Assembly: GCA_037043015.1 (NCBI GenBank)
Contig: CM073327.1
Location: 811,009-875,008, forward strand
Length of the DNA stretch: 64,000 nt
Direction: 5' to 3'
Source of the DNA: Bryum argenteum
Taxonomy: Eukaryota > Streptophyta > Bryopsida > Bryales > Bryaceae
The first letter of the stretch is position 1, and each line of letters starts with the position of its first letter. Under the pieces are notes generated by a model, which was given only the letters and a program-made list of their open reading frames with translations, was not told where the DNA came from and did not search any database. A program made the translations under genes and the position numbers. Positions 1 to 9,791 of this stretch are shown in pieces.

Positions 1-1
1 T

Positions 2-529
2 ACACGAGACTCATGTGTAGTGGCCACGTATACACAACAACTGCGTTGGGGGATTCGAAATGGGAGGCCCATCGACCATACCGCTGAGCATGTGGGATAT
101 ATCCAAGAGATACTAGAGTTGGATTACCGTAATCACTGCACCACGGTTTTGCTATGCGATTGGGTAAGAGCCTCACGGGATGTGCGAGTGCCCAGCATTG
201 AGCGTGACAAGTACGGATTCAGCGTGGCAAATTTCAACTACATGGACAATAGGGTGCATCCAGATTCATTTGCATTCCCTTTGCACTGTCAACAGGTGTT
301 TTTTGCAGATGACACCACGAGACGCGGATGGAAGATCATTTGCCGAACAGACGTCAGAGGTAGGCGTACAGCATTACAACATCGGCACCCTGTGCCGAAT
401 GGGATTGCAATCGGTAATGACGAGGACTTTCGAGGCTTACAACCGGAGATATTGGAGACAGAGCCAATTCGGAGAGCAGAGGCGACGGGTGGGGTCTATG
501 TTACGGCCGCAATGACACACGATCAATGA
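2..529 (+). CDS. CACTA transposase, C-terminal DUF4216-like part (partial at window edge)
   Basis: The frame is open from the first bases, so the start lies outside the window; the GTG at 20 is not a meaningful start. The protein contains GYIQEILELDYRNHCTTVLL, then CDWV, KYGFSVANFNY and HCQQVFFADD, in the order seen in DUF4216, the C-terminal domain of TNP2-type CACTA transposases. In the family this domain follows the catalytic Transposase_21 region and sits near the 3' end of the element, which fits the transposon terminus about 1.07 kb downstream. No stop interrupts the visible 175 or so codons. The tail after the domain is low in recognisable motifs. The protein would act in the nucleus on the element ends; catalysis cannot be judged because that part is not in the window. 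Confidence 0.75.
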   Translation, partial: TRDSCVVATYTQQLRWGIRNGRPIDHTAEHVGYIQEILELDYRNHCTTVLLCDWVRASRDVRVPSIERDKYGFSVANFNYMDNRVHPDSFAFPLHCQQVFFADDTTRRGWKIICRTDVRGRRTALQHRHPVPNGIAIGNDEDFRGLQPEILETEPIRRAEATGGVYVTAAMTHDQ

Positions 530-639
530 TGGTCAAATGGAAGAGGAGTAGTGACCGATGTACTTTGTATTACAGTCAGTATTGTAATGTATTGGCCCTT
601 TGCAGTAGCAGACGTACAGAAAGATGATTTTGCAAGACG

Positions 640-735
640 TTTTTGCGGACATCTCTTTGGATGTCTTTCAAGACATCTCTGCGTTTTTATGTAGACATTC
701 ATTCGGATGTCTACAGAGACATTAAACTAGACATG
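640..735. repeat. CACTA subterminal repeats, inner cluster
   Basis: Several copies of GGATGTCT, AGACATCTC and AGACATTC lie in both orientations just downstream of the transposase stop. They match the motifs of the outer cluster (1331-1560) and are read as transposase-binding subterminal repeats. Confidence 0.6.
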
Positions 736-1330
736 GTATGACAGTATGACGTGTCGGATAGTCTGACGTGTAGTTTTATTTTGCATGTACATAAATAGCT
801 GTAAATTCTTAAATTACTTATATGTCCACCTGTATTTTCAAATTAAAATATAATAAAATCGCATTTCTGTTACAAAAATGCTATTTTCTACAATACTGCT
901 ATTTTATTTACGTAATATTATTTAAATAATATTATATTACTAAATCAGATTTTTTAGTTAATTAAAATTAAAATTTTAAAATTTTAAATTATATTTTTTA
1001 TATAAAATATTTATTTAATCATATAAATATATTTGCGAATTAAATTAAATTAAGATTAATATATTTTAATTAAATTTTAAAAATTCGACCAATGAAAAAA
1101 GCTTAGAATAAAAAATAAATCTTTAAAAATAAATATTTCAAAATTTTTTGTTTTAGACAATTAGATTACAGTGGAATACAAATAAAACATATTTAAAAGG
1201 ATGAAGCTTTTTTTCTTTTGATATTGCAAACTGCTGCCCATTAAGTTCTTTTCTTACCTCCGGGCTGCATTCTACCCCGCATCTTAGTAACTTTCATACT
1301 TTTATCCTTAGTGAAAACGGAATCCCTTGC

Positions 1331-1560
1331 CAACGTGGCATTTTGATGTCTATCGGGATGTCTTAAAGACATCTGCATAGACATCCATGTCTCCAAAAAC
1401 ATCTGCATAGACATCCATGTCTCCAAAAACATCTTTTTGTTTGGTGATGTCTTCATTCCCCTCCAATCCAAAATGTGCCCGTTAGACGTACAGACATCCT
1501 CCCGTCTTCGAAGACATCTTTTAAGACAGTAAGACATCACAAAATACATTAGACATTACA
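1331..1560. repeat. CACTA subterminal repeats, outer cluster
   Basis: About fifteen copies of an AGACATC-type motif occur in direct and inverted orientation. They include a perfect tandem of roughly 32 bp (GCATAGACATCCATGTCTCC followed by AAAAACATCT, twice) at about 1373-1435. Dense short motifs next to the terminal inverted repeat are characteristic of CACTA ends. Confidence 0.7.
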
Positions 1561-1579
1561 CAAGACATCACAAAAAACA

Positions 1580-1595
1580 GGGTTTTCTTATAGTG
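1580..1595 (-). repeat. CACTA terminal inverted repeat (right end)
   Basis: Minus-strand CACTATAAGAAAACCC starts with the diagnostic CACTA and closely matches the common plant form CACTACAAGAAAA. It marks the exact right boundary of the transposon. Confidence 0.85.
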
Positions 1596-1598
1596 TTT

Positions 1599-1692
1599 AT
1601 ACATGACCAAATGATGATGATCATGACCATACCCATGCATTGCCAAAGGACAAATAGACAAAACTCTAATCGTGTTCTTTGATATATAGAGA
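1599..1692 (+). repeat. Direct repeat, copy 1 (TATA-bearing block)
   Basis: This block starts ATACATGACC, contains CATGCATTGCCAAAGGACAA and ends GATATATAGAGA. It is repeated with moderate divergence at 2392-2470. Both copies end in a TATATAGAGA motif that could be a TATA box, so it may be a duplicated promoter or an old repeat. It begins only 3 bp after the CACTA terminus. Confidence 0.5.
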
Positions 1693-1964
1693 CAAGTCCT
1701 TACCCGTGTCCGGAGGACACGGACATCAAAAAATGTCATATAAAAATTTAAAACATGTAAAAAATCTATACCTAGGTGTAAATTATTTTTTTTACAAAGT
1801 TAGAGGTTTTTGGTGATGTTGAAATTGCTGGATGTGCAATCAATATGCAAGTTTCATGTTTCTTAGTTGTGCATTCTATTTAAGAATTATAGCATGTCCT
1901 CCGTTCCTGTCTTTTTCGTTTTCGGTGCTTTTCAAGATTTATAGCATGTCATATGTTCCCTCAT

Positions 1965-2240
1965 TCCATTGTTCCCAATTGCCCGTCTTCTATTATGGTT
2001 CCCCATTCTCTATTTTTTTCTTACCCGTTCTCAACTTCCAAACTTTCGTTCATGGTTTCCATCTTTTATTTACAATTCCCCAACTACCATCATTCATTCC
2101 TGGTTCCCATCATTCATTCATAGTTTCCATCATTCGTTCCTACTTCTTGTTATTTGTTACTAGTTCCCATCCTCTATTCCTAGTGCCTATCCTTCGTTCC
2201 CGATTCCTAATCCCCTTCGATGTTCCCTAGATCCCCGTTT
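1965..2240. repeat. Degenerate 20-bp minisatellite
   Basis: Tandem units with approximate consensus TTCCCATCATTCATTCCTAG run through this stretch. They are best aligned between 2090 and 2230, with longer or decayed units to the left. The pyrimidine-rich repeat explains the spurious Phe/Ser/Pro-rich reading frames here. Confidence 0.65.
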
Positions 2241-2391
2241 CATTGTCTACTTCTTTGCTCCCATCTTCATTTTCCACATTCCTTGTCCCTTTGCCTCCTC
2301 GTTATATTCTTAATATTTAATAAACTCTTAATAACAATCAAATACCACTTATGGAAACTTTTCAAAATCTTGAAAACTCTTCATACCATGT

Positions 2392-2470
2392 ATACATGAC
2401 CTCATGACTATGACCATGACCATGCATCGCCAAGGACAAAACCCTAATCGTATTCTTTTATATATAGAGA
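2392..2470 (+). repeat. Direct repeat, copy 2 (TATA-bearing block)
   Basis: Second copy of the 1599-1692 block, with ATACATGACC, CATGCATCGCCAAGGACAA and a terminal TATATATAGAGA. Together the two copies bracket the 20-bp minisatellite. Confidence 0.5.
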
Positions 2471-2877
2471 TTAAGAATAAATAAAAAAAGGGCTCGAATC
2501 TTTCAACTTGGAATTTCTTTTGCACTTCACACGTACTTCGTTTGGAAACCGACGTAATTCTTCAAAATCAGAGGATGGTTGGATGCATACTTTCTGGGCT
2601 AGTTTGTGACCCACGGTCGTATCAGTCTTCATTGTGTGACCCTCGGTTGTCCAGTGCTCCCTTTGCGGTTGCGGCTGGCATCACTCGCTTCGTGGTCCAG
2701 GTGGAGAAGTCGGCATCACCCGCATTGTGCTGCAGGTGGAGAGCCCGGCTACAAGCTGCACGAAAAAGACATGAATGAGATATGCAAGATCATCACTGTT
2801 GTGGAGACCCTTCCATTCATATCGTGGGCTTGATGGTTATATCAAGACGTCGCCCAGAAATGTGAAGCAGCGGTTAC

Positions 2878-3015
2878 ATGAATTGTTACAAGTCCAAGTT
2901 CAACGAGCTCTGCAAGACCGAGGAGGGCAGGAAGAACTTGAAGTCGGGGATGGAGCGCATGAAGAAGTACGCATCCGGTGCCAAGCCGAAGAGGGCAACT
3001 TCGGCCAAAATCTAG
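2878..3015 (+). CDS. Small basic ORF, possible gene fragment
   Basis: This 45-codon frame begins MNCYKSKFNELCKTEEGRKN, continues through KSGMERMKKYASG and ends KPKRATSAKI before a TAG. It is Lys/Arg-rich and uses G/C-ending codons, unlike the AT-rich flanks. The surrounding 2520-3115 is also more GC-rich than its neighbours and may be a captured or decayed fragment of a larger gene. I do not recognise the family. It could be chance, since the length is short. Confidence 0.2.
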   Translation: MNCYKSKFNELCKTEEGRKNLKSGMERMKKYASGAKPKRATSAKI

Positions 3016-3115
3016 GTCGACTGCGGCACGTTGCTAAGGAGGTGATTTCAGGTGCAAGCTATTGTAAAGGAAAAGCAGTTGTCAGTTGTCAGTGGACGCA
3101 AAGAAGTGGGTGATT

Positions 3116-6100
3116 AGTCGTCGATTGTCTGGGCCAAACCAGGTGGCTCAGTGCAGTTTGAACTTTGAAGGATATCAAGCTTAAATACTTCTGCACATAT
3201 CATAATGTTTCCGAAGCAAGCGTAGTCACCATCGAAGGCTTGTAATTAAAAGCACTGTGAGCTGAGTAAGTGCCATCAGAACCGTCTTGTCAGCTCCCAC
3301 GTACGATAAAAAATCTCATAGTTGGTCCAATCTATCACCTTGTGCAAATGAACGAAATTCACTGAACCTGAAATAAATGGAATTTCCGCTTACCGCTTGT
3401 GAAGATCCGAAACCTAGAAGACATTGTAGAATGAGCTTACCGAGCCACCCCGAAATGAGATTGTGGGTGGGCTCACGGATAAACACCCACTTCTGAATTA
3501 GGGTTTTGAAAAGGATAGCTGCAGCTTCTCTGACCCCGGTCACTTCGCCATTTGTTGGTTTCCATACTAGACAACACCCGCAAATCCAAATAATTGGTCC
3601 TATGGTTCATCATTGGAAGTGATTTTTCTAAGCTAGGAAGTGGTTTATTTATTGTTGCATTATGTGTAATAAACTTTTGTAAAATTTCATATAACTATTG
3701 GAGAAAAGCAGTTTACATATAAATACCGCAACCTAAATTGCAATCTATTCTAAGATTGAACTTTGTCTAGTGAGTCTTGAGGTAAGAAAAAGGATTCCAA
3801 ACTCATTAGAGGAAGTCCTCAGGTACAATGTATTGTAAAGGGCTATTGTTGCACACAATTCTAATCTTTGATGTTGGAACAAGAAACAAAATTGAGCGGT
3901 CATGTTGAGAAAGGAAACATTCTTGAACTTGTATTTTGCATAACCTTGAGGTACTGAGTCTCTAGATCCATTCATTTTTCAAGGTTTAACATTATGTGAT
4001 AGAGGGGAATATCTCTTCAAATATCAAAATAGAATTCTAGAGTTTCAAAAGACAAGAGAATTAGGCATCACTTTATTTTCTTTATTATCAAACATCTCCA
4101 AAGAGACATTTTGTTTGTTTTCCCATAAATTCTCCTATTATAAAGTAAAGGAGATACAAACAATATGATTCCAAAAGCAATGTTAAGCCAACAGAGCCCA
4201 AGTTCTTTTAGTTACTCAGAAATATTCTAAAACCTTGTACAAAATTAAAAGATTTGATACAAAGATTTAAGATTTCAAAGTAACATCCATAAAACCTTGA
4301 ATTCAATTCACTTAATCATATACTTGGATTCTTCAAATTTGAAAAAGTGAATGCATTTAAGATCATGAAATTTGACTATCTAGTTTTTGAAATTGCTTAG
4401 AAGGTTTCCAAACTTGTCAAACTTTGAGGCCAAAATGAATTCCTCTATGTAAGAAAATATGATCTCTACTTATGATTCACACTTGACAATGTGAGGTCCA
4501 AACTAATAGCCTTTTCCATATTTTAATCTTCATGAATGCATTGTTGATGAATCTGCAAACCAAGAGTGTCACAACATTACAACATGGTGGTTTCTAAGGC
4601 AACCACAAATATCACTTTGGAGTTAAGGTAATAGAAAATTGGTTCAAAAGGGCCACATCAATGTTTGAGAACATTTAAGGAAGTGACTAAAATTGCCCGC
4701 TTTCTCAAGATAACCTTATTGTTAAATGCTTTTATCATTGAAGAAAAGATTTTCTAAGTATGCTTACACGAATGCTCATTAGAGATTGCAAATTTTTAAA
4801 ATTTATGCTCATATTTACACTTTTCCAAAAAAAAATCATATAATTATGAATTCATCAATTCTATTTTAGACTAACTAAAACATACAGGGGAGGAGCTCAT
4901 CCTATGATCATAATAGGTATGAAGGTACTTTAGATTGAAAACAAATTGGCAAAACTTTGTAAAGTGAAATTAATTGTCTAACTTTTTATATCTTAGCTTT
5001 GAAATAGATGTGCAACTAGTTTGGAAGTTATTAAACCGAAGGTTAGCCAGAATGAATTAAGAAGTAAACCAGAATTTATGGTTCAACTTTGACTGAAAAT
5101 TAGGAATCTTGAATGTATAATCTAAAATTAAACGAAAGATGTATGGATAGATAGATGGAAAGTCAAAGTCATCTTTTAAGCTTTACCTGCTCCATATATC
5201 GAAGAACAAAATTACGTCAATTACAGCTTGATTAACATGGCTTAGACCAAATAATCAATTTTATTAATAAGGGATAGGTAGGCCTCAATGTTTAAAATAA
5301 TTTTACGTGATGGGTTTGAGAGCTTTTAGTAACTTTACATTTATTCCTTTCGAAACTATTCAAGTTTTACAAAATCAAGCTTTATGAATGTAATATGGTA
5401 CTTGGTCTACACCAATTGGTCTCCAAGATTATTGAAACATGTGAACAAACATGGATTCCCTCTTCTAAGTTGTTGAATTGCGTGGTCGGATCTTGATACA
5501 ACAATCACCTCATGAACAACATCTTCAAACATTGAAGAATGTATACGTGGTTAGGGTCTAAACCTCTTTCAAGAATATTCATGAGGGAGGGACCAAGTGC
5601 AGTTTTTGAAGGCCATGGGCGGTTTTATCCAGTAACGTGCTTATCGTTCGTGTCACTTGTTGCATACCTCAAAGAACTAAGTGGCATTAACCCCTAAACT
5701 TAACAAACCTCAGAACTTGGATCAACTCGTTAAGGTGCAGAATTTAAATTGTTGATGTAGTTCGAGGTATGTAATCTTAGGATATAGTACCTAGCTTGTG
5801 CATGTATATATAAACCAACTCTCCAATTAAAATTCCTCACCATTTGTGAGATCGTGATGTTTGAAGTTGAGGAAGAAAAAGTAAAACAAAACAAAATAAA
5901 TAAAAATAAATAAACACTTGTTGCGAAGAGGGATTGAAGTGTTTTGTGAGCCAAAAAACCCAATTTCACAAGTAATTCAACATGAGGCTCTTTAGATCCT
6001 AGTTCTTAAGTGAGTCAAGTTCATGTTCACATAAATTTTATTCTCATGTGACCTCTAAAACCTAAAGAAATACTTGAATTTCCACATGAAGGTATGCTGA

Positions 6101-6613
6101 AATTCAAATTCAAAGGTTAGTTTTGACAATAAAAAGACATATGAGTAATTATTGAATCAAAAATTTGAACGGTGAGGTCATGCCTTAAAATTTTATTTAC
6201 ATGAACAACAAACACAACTAGAAAAAATAAAATCTCAATTTTCGTTGAACTTTTGAAGTTTCTCCAATTTAATTGAGTTTGGTGTTGAAAATTACCACAT
6301 TTTTTGAAAGGTCCAAATTTTGAAGAGCAATACCTTTGTCATTTGACGTTTGTTGTACAAAGCTTGTTATATAGAGTGCAAAATCAAGTCTAAATTTAGA
6401 GTTAAATTTTAAGTTGGTATGTCTTTATAGCATGGACTCTTGTGGTAGAAACAAAGGTTTTTTTTTTGTAAAAACATGAGCATGTTCACCATTGCAAGGC
6501 CTTCTTTTTTGTCTTAAGAACTAATTTCTGTCAAGTGATTTTCTAAACAAATATTATTTTGGTACAATGTTTAGAAGATTTTCACTCATAAGATTTTTTA
6601 TCACAGTAATTTT
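3116..6613. other. AT-rich intergenic stretch, no gene seen
   Basis: No frame longer than about 80 codons here resembles a known family. The sequence is AT-rich and contains A-rich runs near 5880-5915. I found no terminal repeats or target duplications that would define an element. It may be decayed transposon sequence. Confidence 0.5.
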
Positions 6614-6810
6614 TGTCGCGACCCTAATTACTCCAACTCTTCTTTTTCTTAGTGAGCCTTACTTGGTAGCGGAATCACGGCTTACTTAGTTGATAGCAAC
6701 CGGCCACGACTTTGCTAACACTTGCATGTGTCCCACACACACAATGTTAGCACCATTCTAAGTCAAGGTGTCCAACCCACCTTGACTCCATAACTCATGA
6801 TCCGGTACTC

Positions 6811-6876
6811 ATTACCCGGAGCTCCCACCAACACATGGGTATGCCAACCCGGAACTCCCACCAACACATGGGCGTG
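6811..6876. repeat. Tandem duplication inside the solo LTR
   Basis: Two adjacent units of about 31 bp share CTCCCACCAACACATGGG. The LTRs of A and B carry longer tandem units in an equivalent position. Confidence 0.5.
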
Positions 6877-7564
6877 CCACTTGGTGGCACGGGGCGGCCT
6901 TCCGCACATGTCCAAGCTCCCAAGGGTGCTACTAATCACCCCCGGAGCTAACCGCCCTTGCATATTGTCCAACTCCCCACTAGTCCCCTTCGACTCTTGT
7001 TTCTCACCCCATTCGGGACTTTGCCGGAAATCCTCCCGGAATCCGGCACTAGTTTTCTCGGGGACTAGTTTGGAGCGGGACTCTTTCCAACCCAATGTTG
7101 CGGGATGCTCAAGAGCATCCCACAATGCCCAAGATGTAGGAGTGAGGCTTCCTTTCCATGCCTCATCTTCTTGAGCCATTCCCGGTCACTCCCGGGAACC
7201 GGCACTACTTATCACGGGGACTAACTTGGAGAGGGACACTTCCCAACCCCATGTTTAGAGATGCTCCAAAGCACTCTCTACTTTCCACAAGGTGCGGGAG
7301 TGAGGCCCCATCCCAAGCCTCACGCCTTGGAGCCACCCCGGCTCCTCAAGGCACCATGTGCAAGTGAGGAGGGAGACCACCCCTCCTCATAGTACTCTCT
7401 GGAGTCTTCGGTAGGCCCCCCCCTCTTGTGTTGAGGGGCCTTCCATGACACACTTTTGTTTTGGAAGACCACCCGTTTTTGCCTTAGTCTCAAAAACGGG
7501 CCGTATCTTCTTCTCGGGCTAACTTGTAGCTCAGTTATCCAAATGGGACGTGCGGGCCCATTTT

Positions 7565-7591
7565 CGACATCTACTCTTTGAGTAGATGTCG
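7565..7591. other. Perfect 12-bp hairpin in the solo LTR
   Basis: CGACATCTACTC and GAGTAGATGTCG are separated by only three bases (TTT), giving a perfect stem in either strand. A related, slightly less perfect hairpin is in every LTR of A and B. The role is unknown; an RNA-level function in the LTR transcript is an inference. Confidence 0.7.
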
Positions 7592-8138
7592 ATAGACTCC
7601 TCACGTGTCCCAATCGGAGCTTCCATGTGGGAGCTATGCTCCTCTGAACATTCGGGAGTCCCGGGAGGCAGCAGTCCCGGAGTCCCGAAGTCCCGATGCT
7701 TTGGAGAGCCATATCTCCCAAAGCATTGCTTTGCTCGTCACGAGCCTTAGCATTTTGGAAAGCTCTTGTCCAGAGCTTTCCAAAGACATGCAACATGCCG
7801 CCATCCATGAGGGATGACATTTTGAGTCCCGAAAGGCAACACTCCCGAGTCCCGGAGTGTCCCGGAACGCGCTCCAACTTTGGAGAGTCATATCTCATGA
7901 CTCACAACTCCAAATCGCTCGTTCTTTGGACCCATGGGTGCGTGCTCAAACAAGGTTTCCAACCATGTAAGACACGCCACCAAGTTCGTCCCGAGCACGA
8001 CGCCATTGCGTGCTGTTTGCTCGGGACTCCCCTTGGTCGCTTCACCTTGTCTCTTGCCAAGCCCGGGGCGTCACTCCCGGGGTCCTCTCGGCTCACCACG
8101 GTGTTCGGGCATCCTTTGGAAATGGATGTGACAATTTT

Positions 8139-9233
8139 GGTATTGAACCCGCAATGATGGTTTTATACAAAAAATCGCAAAAAAATATGGTACTTGAGGA
8201 GGTGTATCTCCTCCATATACACTCATATTCCGATGTCATTTGTTGGGTTGGGCGAGAACCTTTGCTTAATCCAAGATGGTTCAAGAACATAGCAGCTATC
8301 TTGTGTTGTTATTGGATATGGCGTAGTTTTAACCATTAGAAGAAATTAAATCTTATATAGAGGGGGTATTAATTTTATTTTTTGAAATGAATGTTGATGA
8401 CTTTCACTTGGAAGTGTTTTAGTAAAAAATAGGTTGATAGTTGCATTTTTGCTCATGCGTGAAGTTGGTGATTTATTTTGTAAAATGTGTTGTGAGTACT
8501 AGTACATTATAATATTCCATTCTATGAGACCTCATGACTTGAAACTTGAACCATATGATTGTAATATGTATAAATGAATGACATAAATGATATCTCCCTC
8601 TTATATAATAAAGTGGTGTCCGTCATGCACGGTGGGCTAAAAGCAAAAAGAAGTCATCTTGAAATTGATATCGTCCAGTCAGGGAGCTCGCTTGGGTTCC
8701 AACCACTTGCCAAGAGGTGAAAAAGGCGTCTTGGTCTTGAAAAATATTAAATATTGATGCTAAAAAAGCTAACGGATCAAGAGTAAAGACATTCATCTTG
8801 GTGTGCACTTTGAAAACCTACGAATGTTCATATGTGAACATTTATCCGACCTTGTTTGAAGTCTTTGTAATCATCATTTGTATGGACACATTCACTTTGC
8901 ATTTCTTAGACAATTGTGCAAATTACAACTCCGTGAGAAGCAACTGCATGTCCTAATTAGCAAAATTGAAGCATACGGTTTCTCAACCATGGGTTTGTTC
9001 GCCTCTACCATAAGCTGCATATTGAGTGACTCTTAATGATTCAAATTCTTCAATGAGGACCATGTGGAAGTGAATTACGGTATTGTCGACATTCGGTTCC
9101 AATGTATACAAGTTGCTTTCATCGTAGTATTGAAATTGAAGTAAAGTCACAAGCACAGAGATTTCATGTGTCGCCTTTCCATCCATTCTTTACAAGCAAA
9201 TGTCATGAGATCAAAAGCACCGTCTTCAGTTTT
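8139..9233. other. Intergenic stretch, no gene seen
   Basis: AT-rich sequence between the solo LTR and copia element F. Short frames on both strands have no recognisable motifs. This should be the pre-insertion host or older repeat sequence on the left side of F. Confidence 0.4.
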
Positions 9234-9412
9234 TGTTAAGGTTTGAGTGAGATAGTACACACATGAAGCGGTGAACGAGTATTATATCAAAAACATGACA
9301 ATGACAACACTGTTATTGTATATATATGGCAACCCTTACATCAACGCAACGGTGTGTCATATCACTATACAGCTAAGTGTATGTACTAAATCTATAGTTA
9401 CTAAGCTGATTA
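9234..9412 (-). repeat. 3' LTR of copia F
   Basis: Starts TGTTAAGGTTTGAGT on the plus strand and matches 45216-45395 over its length, with scattered differences. It adjoins RNase H coding directly, without the usual 3' leader and polypurine tract, so the 3' end of the element is abbreviated. Confidence 0.7.
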
Positions 9413-9416
9413 GCCA

Positions 9417-9791
9417 GTCGGCATCGCTCCACCCTTGTAATATGTGAGATGAAGATGGAGTGAATTTATTGCCGTTGTAAGTAGGTCCGCGATTCATGGT
9501 TCCATGAAGATATCGAAACAGTCGTTTGACTGCAGTCCAGTGGATAGGACGGGATTTGCAATGTATTGTGCCAAGTGGTTTACATCAAATGTCAGATCCC
9601 ACCTTGTTTAAATGATTAATATTGTAAGCTGCCAATGGCGTTTTTATATGGAACTTTTTCCATTAATAACCGTTCATCTTTAATTAGGTTTTCACTTTGT
9701 TCTTTGGAGTATCATATTCCAGTTTCTAAAGGTGTACTTACATTCTTGCATTGCATCATATTGAGCTTTGTCAAAATGTCAGAAACATACT
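9417..9791 (-). pseudogene. Copia F RNase H remnant
   Basis: Minus-strand coding includes the words GWSDADW and, further upstream in the element, RPIHWTAVKR-like and RYLHGTMN-like text. This is the typical start of copia RNase H after the RT. It is interrupted by solo LTR E1 at 9792. A fossil. Confidence 0.65.

Larger units (their letters stand above)
1..1595 (+). mobile_element. CACTA (En/Spm-like) DNA transposon, right part
   Basis: The right terminus reads, on the minus strand, CACTATAAGAAAACCC (1580-1595), the typical CACTA terminal inverted repeat. Inside it are many copies of AGACATC/GATGTCT in both orientations, which fit the subterminal repeats that bind the transposase. Further in is the transposase tail (2-529). 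The left terminus lies outside the window, so the 3-bp target duplication (TTT at 1596-1598 on this side) cannot be confirmed. The 780-1240 stretch between coding end and repeats is extremely AT-rich and without coding. Terminus, repeats and DUF4216-like coding agree in orientation, so family assignment is firm; whether the whole element is intact is unknown. Confidence 0.85.
6614..8133 (-). mobile_element. Solo LTR of a gypsy family related to A/B
   Basis: The unit starts TGTCGCGACCC and ends GGATGTGACA. It is flanked by identical 5-bp target duplications ATTTT (6609-6613 and 8134-8138). Read on the minus strand it shares colinear motifs with the LTRs of elements A and B: GGAGTGACGCC, GGGACTCCCGAAT followed by TTCAGAGG, and a GTAGATGTCGATAG-type hairpin. 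The families are clearly diverged. No internal domain is present, so this is a solo LTR left by LTR-LTR recombination. The 192-codon frame that crosses it is not considered a gene. Confidence 0.85.

Noticed and set aside
1832-2230. 132-codon Phe/Ser/Pro-rich frame
   Set aside because: It is the translation of a degenerate 20-bp pyrimidine-rich minisatellite and has no domain.
7320-7898. 192-codon minus frame
   Set aside because: Lies wholly in the solo LTR 6614-8133; GC-rich LTR sequence gives chance frames on both strands.
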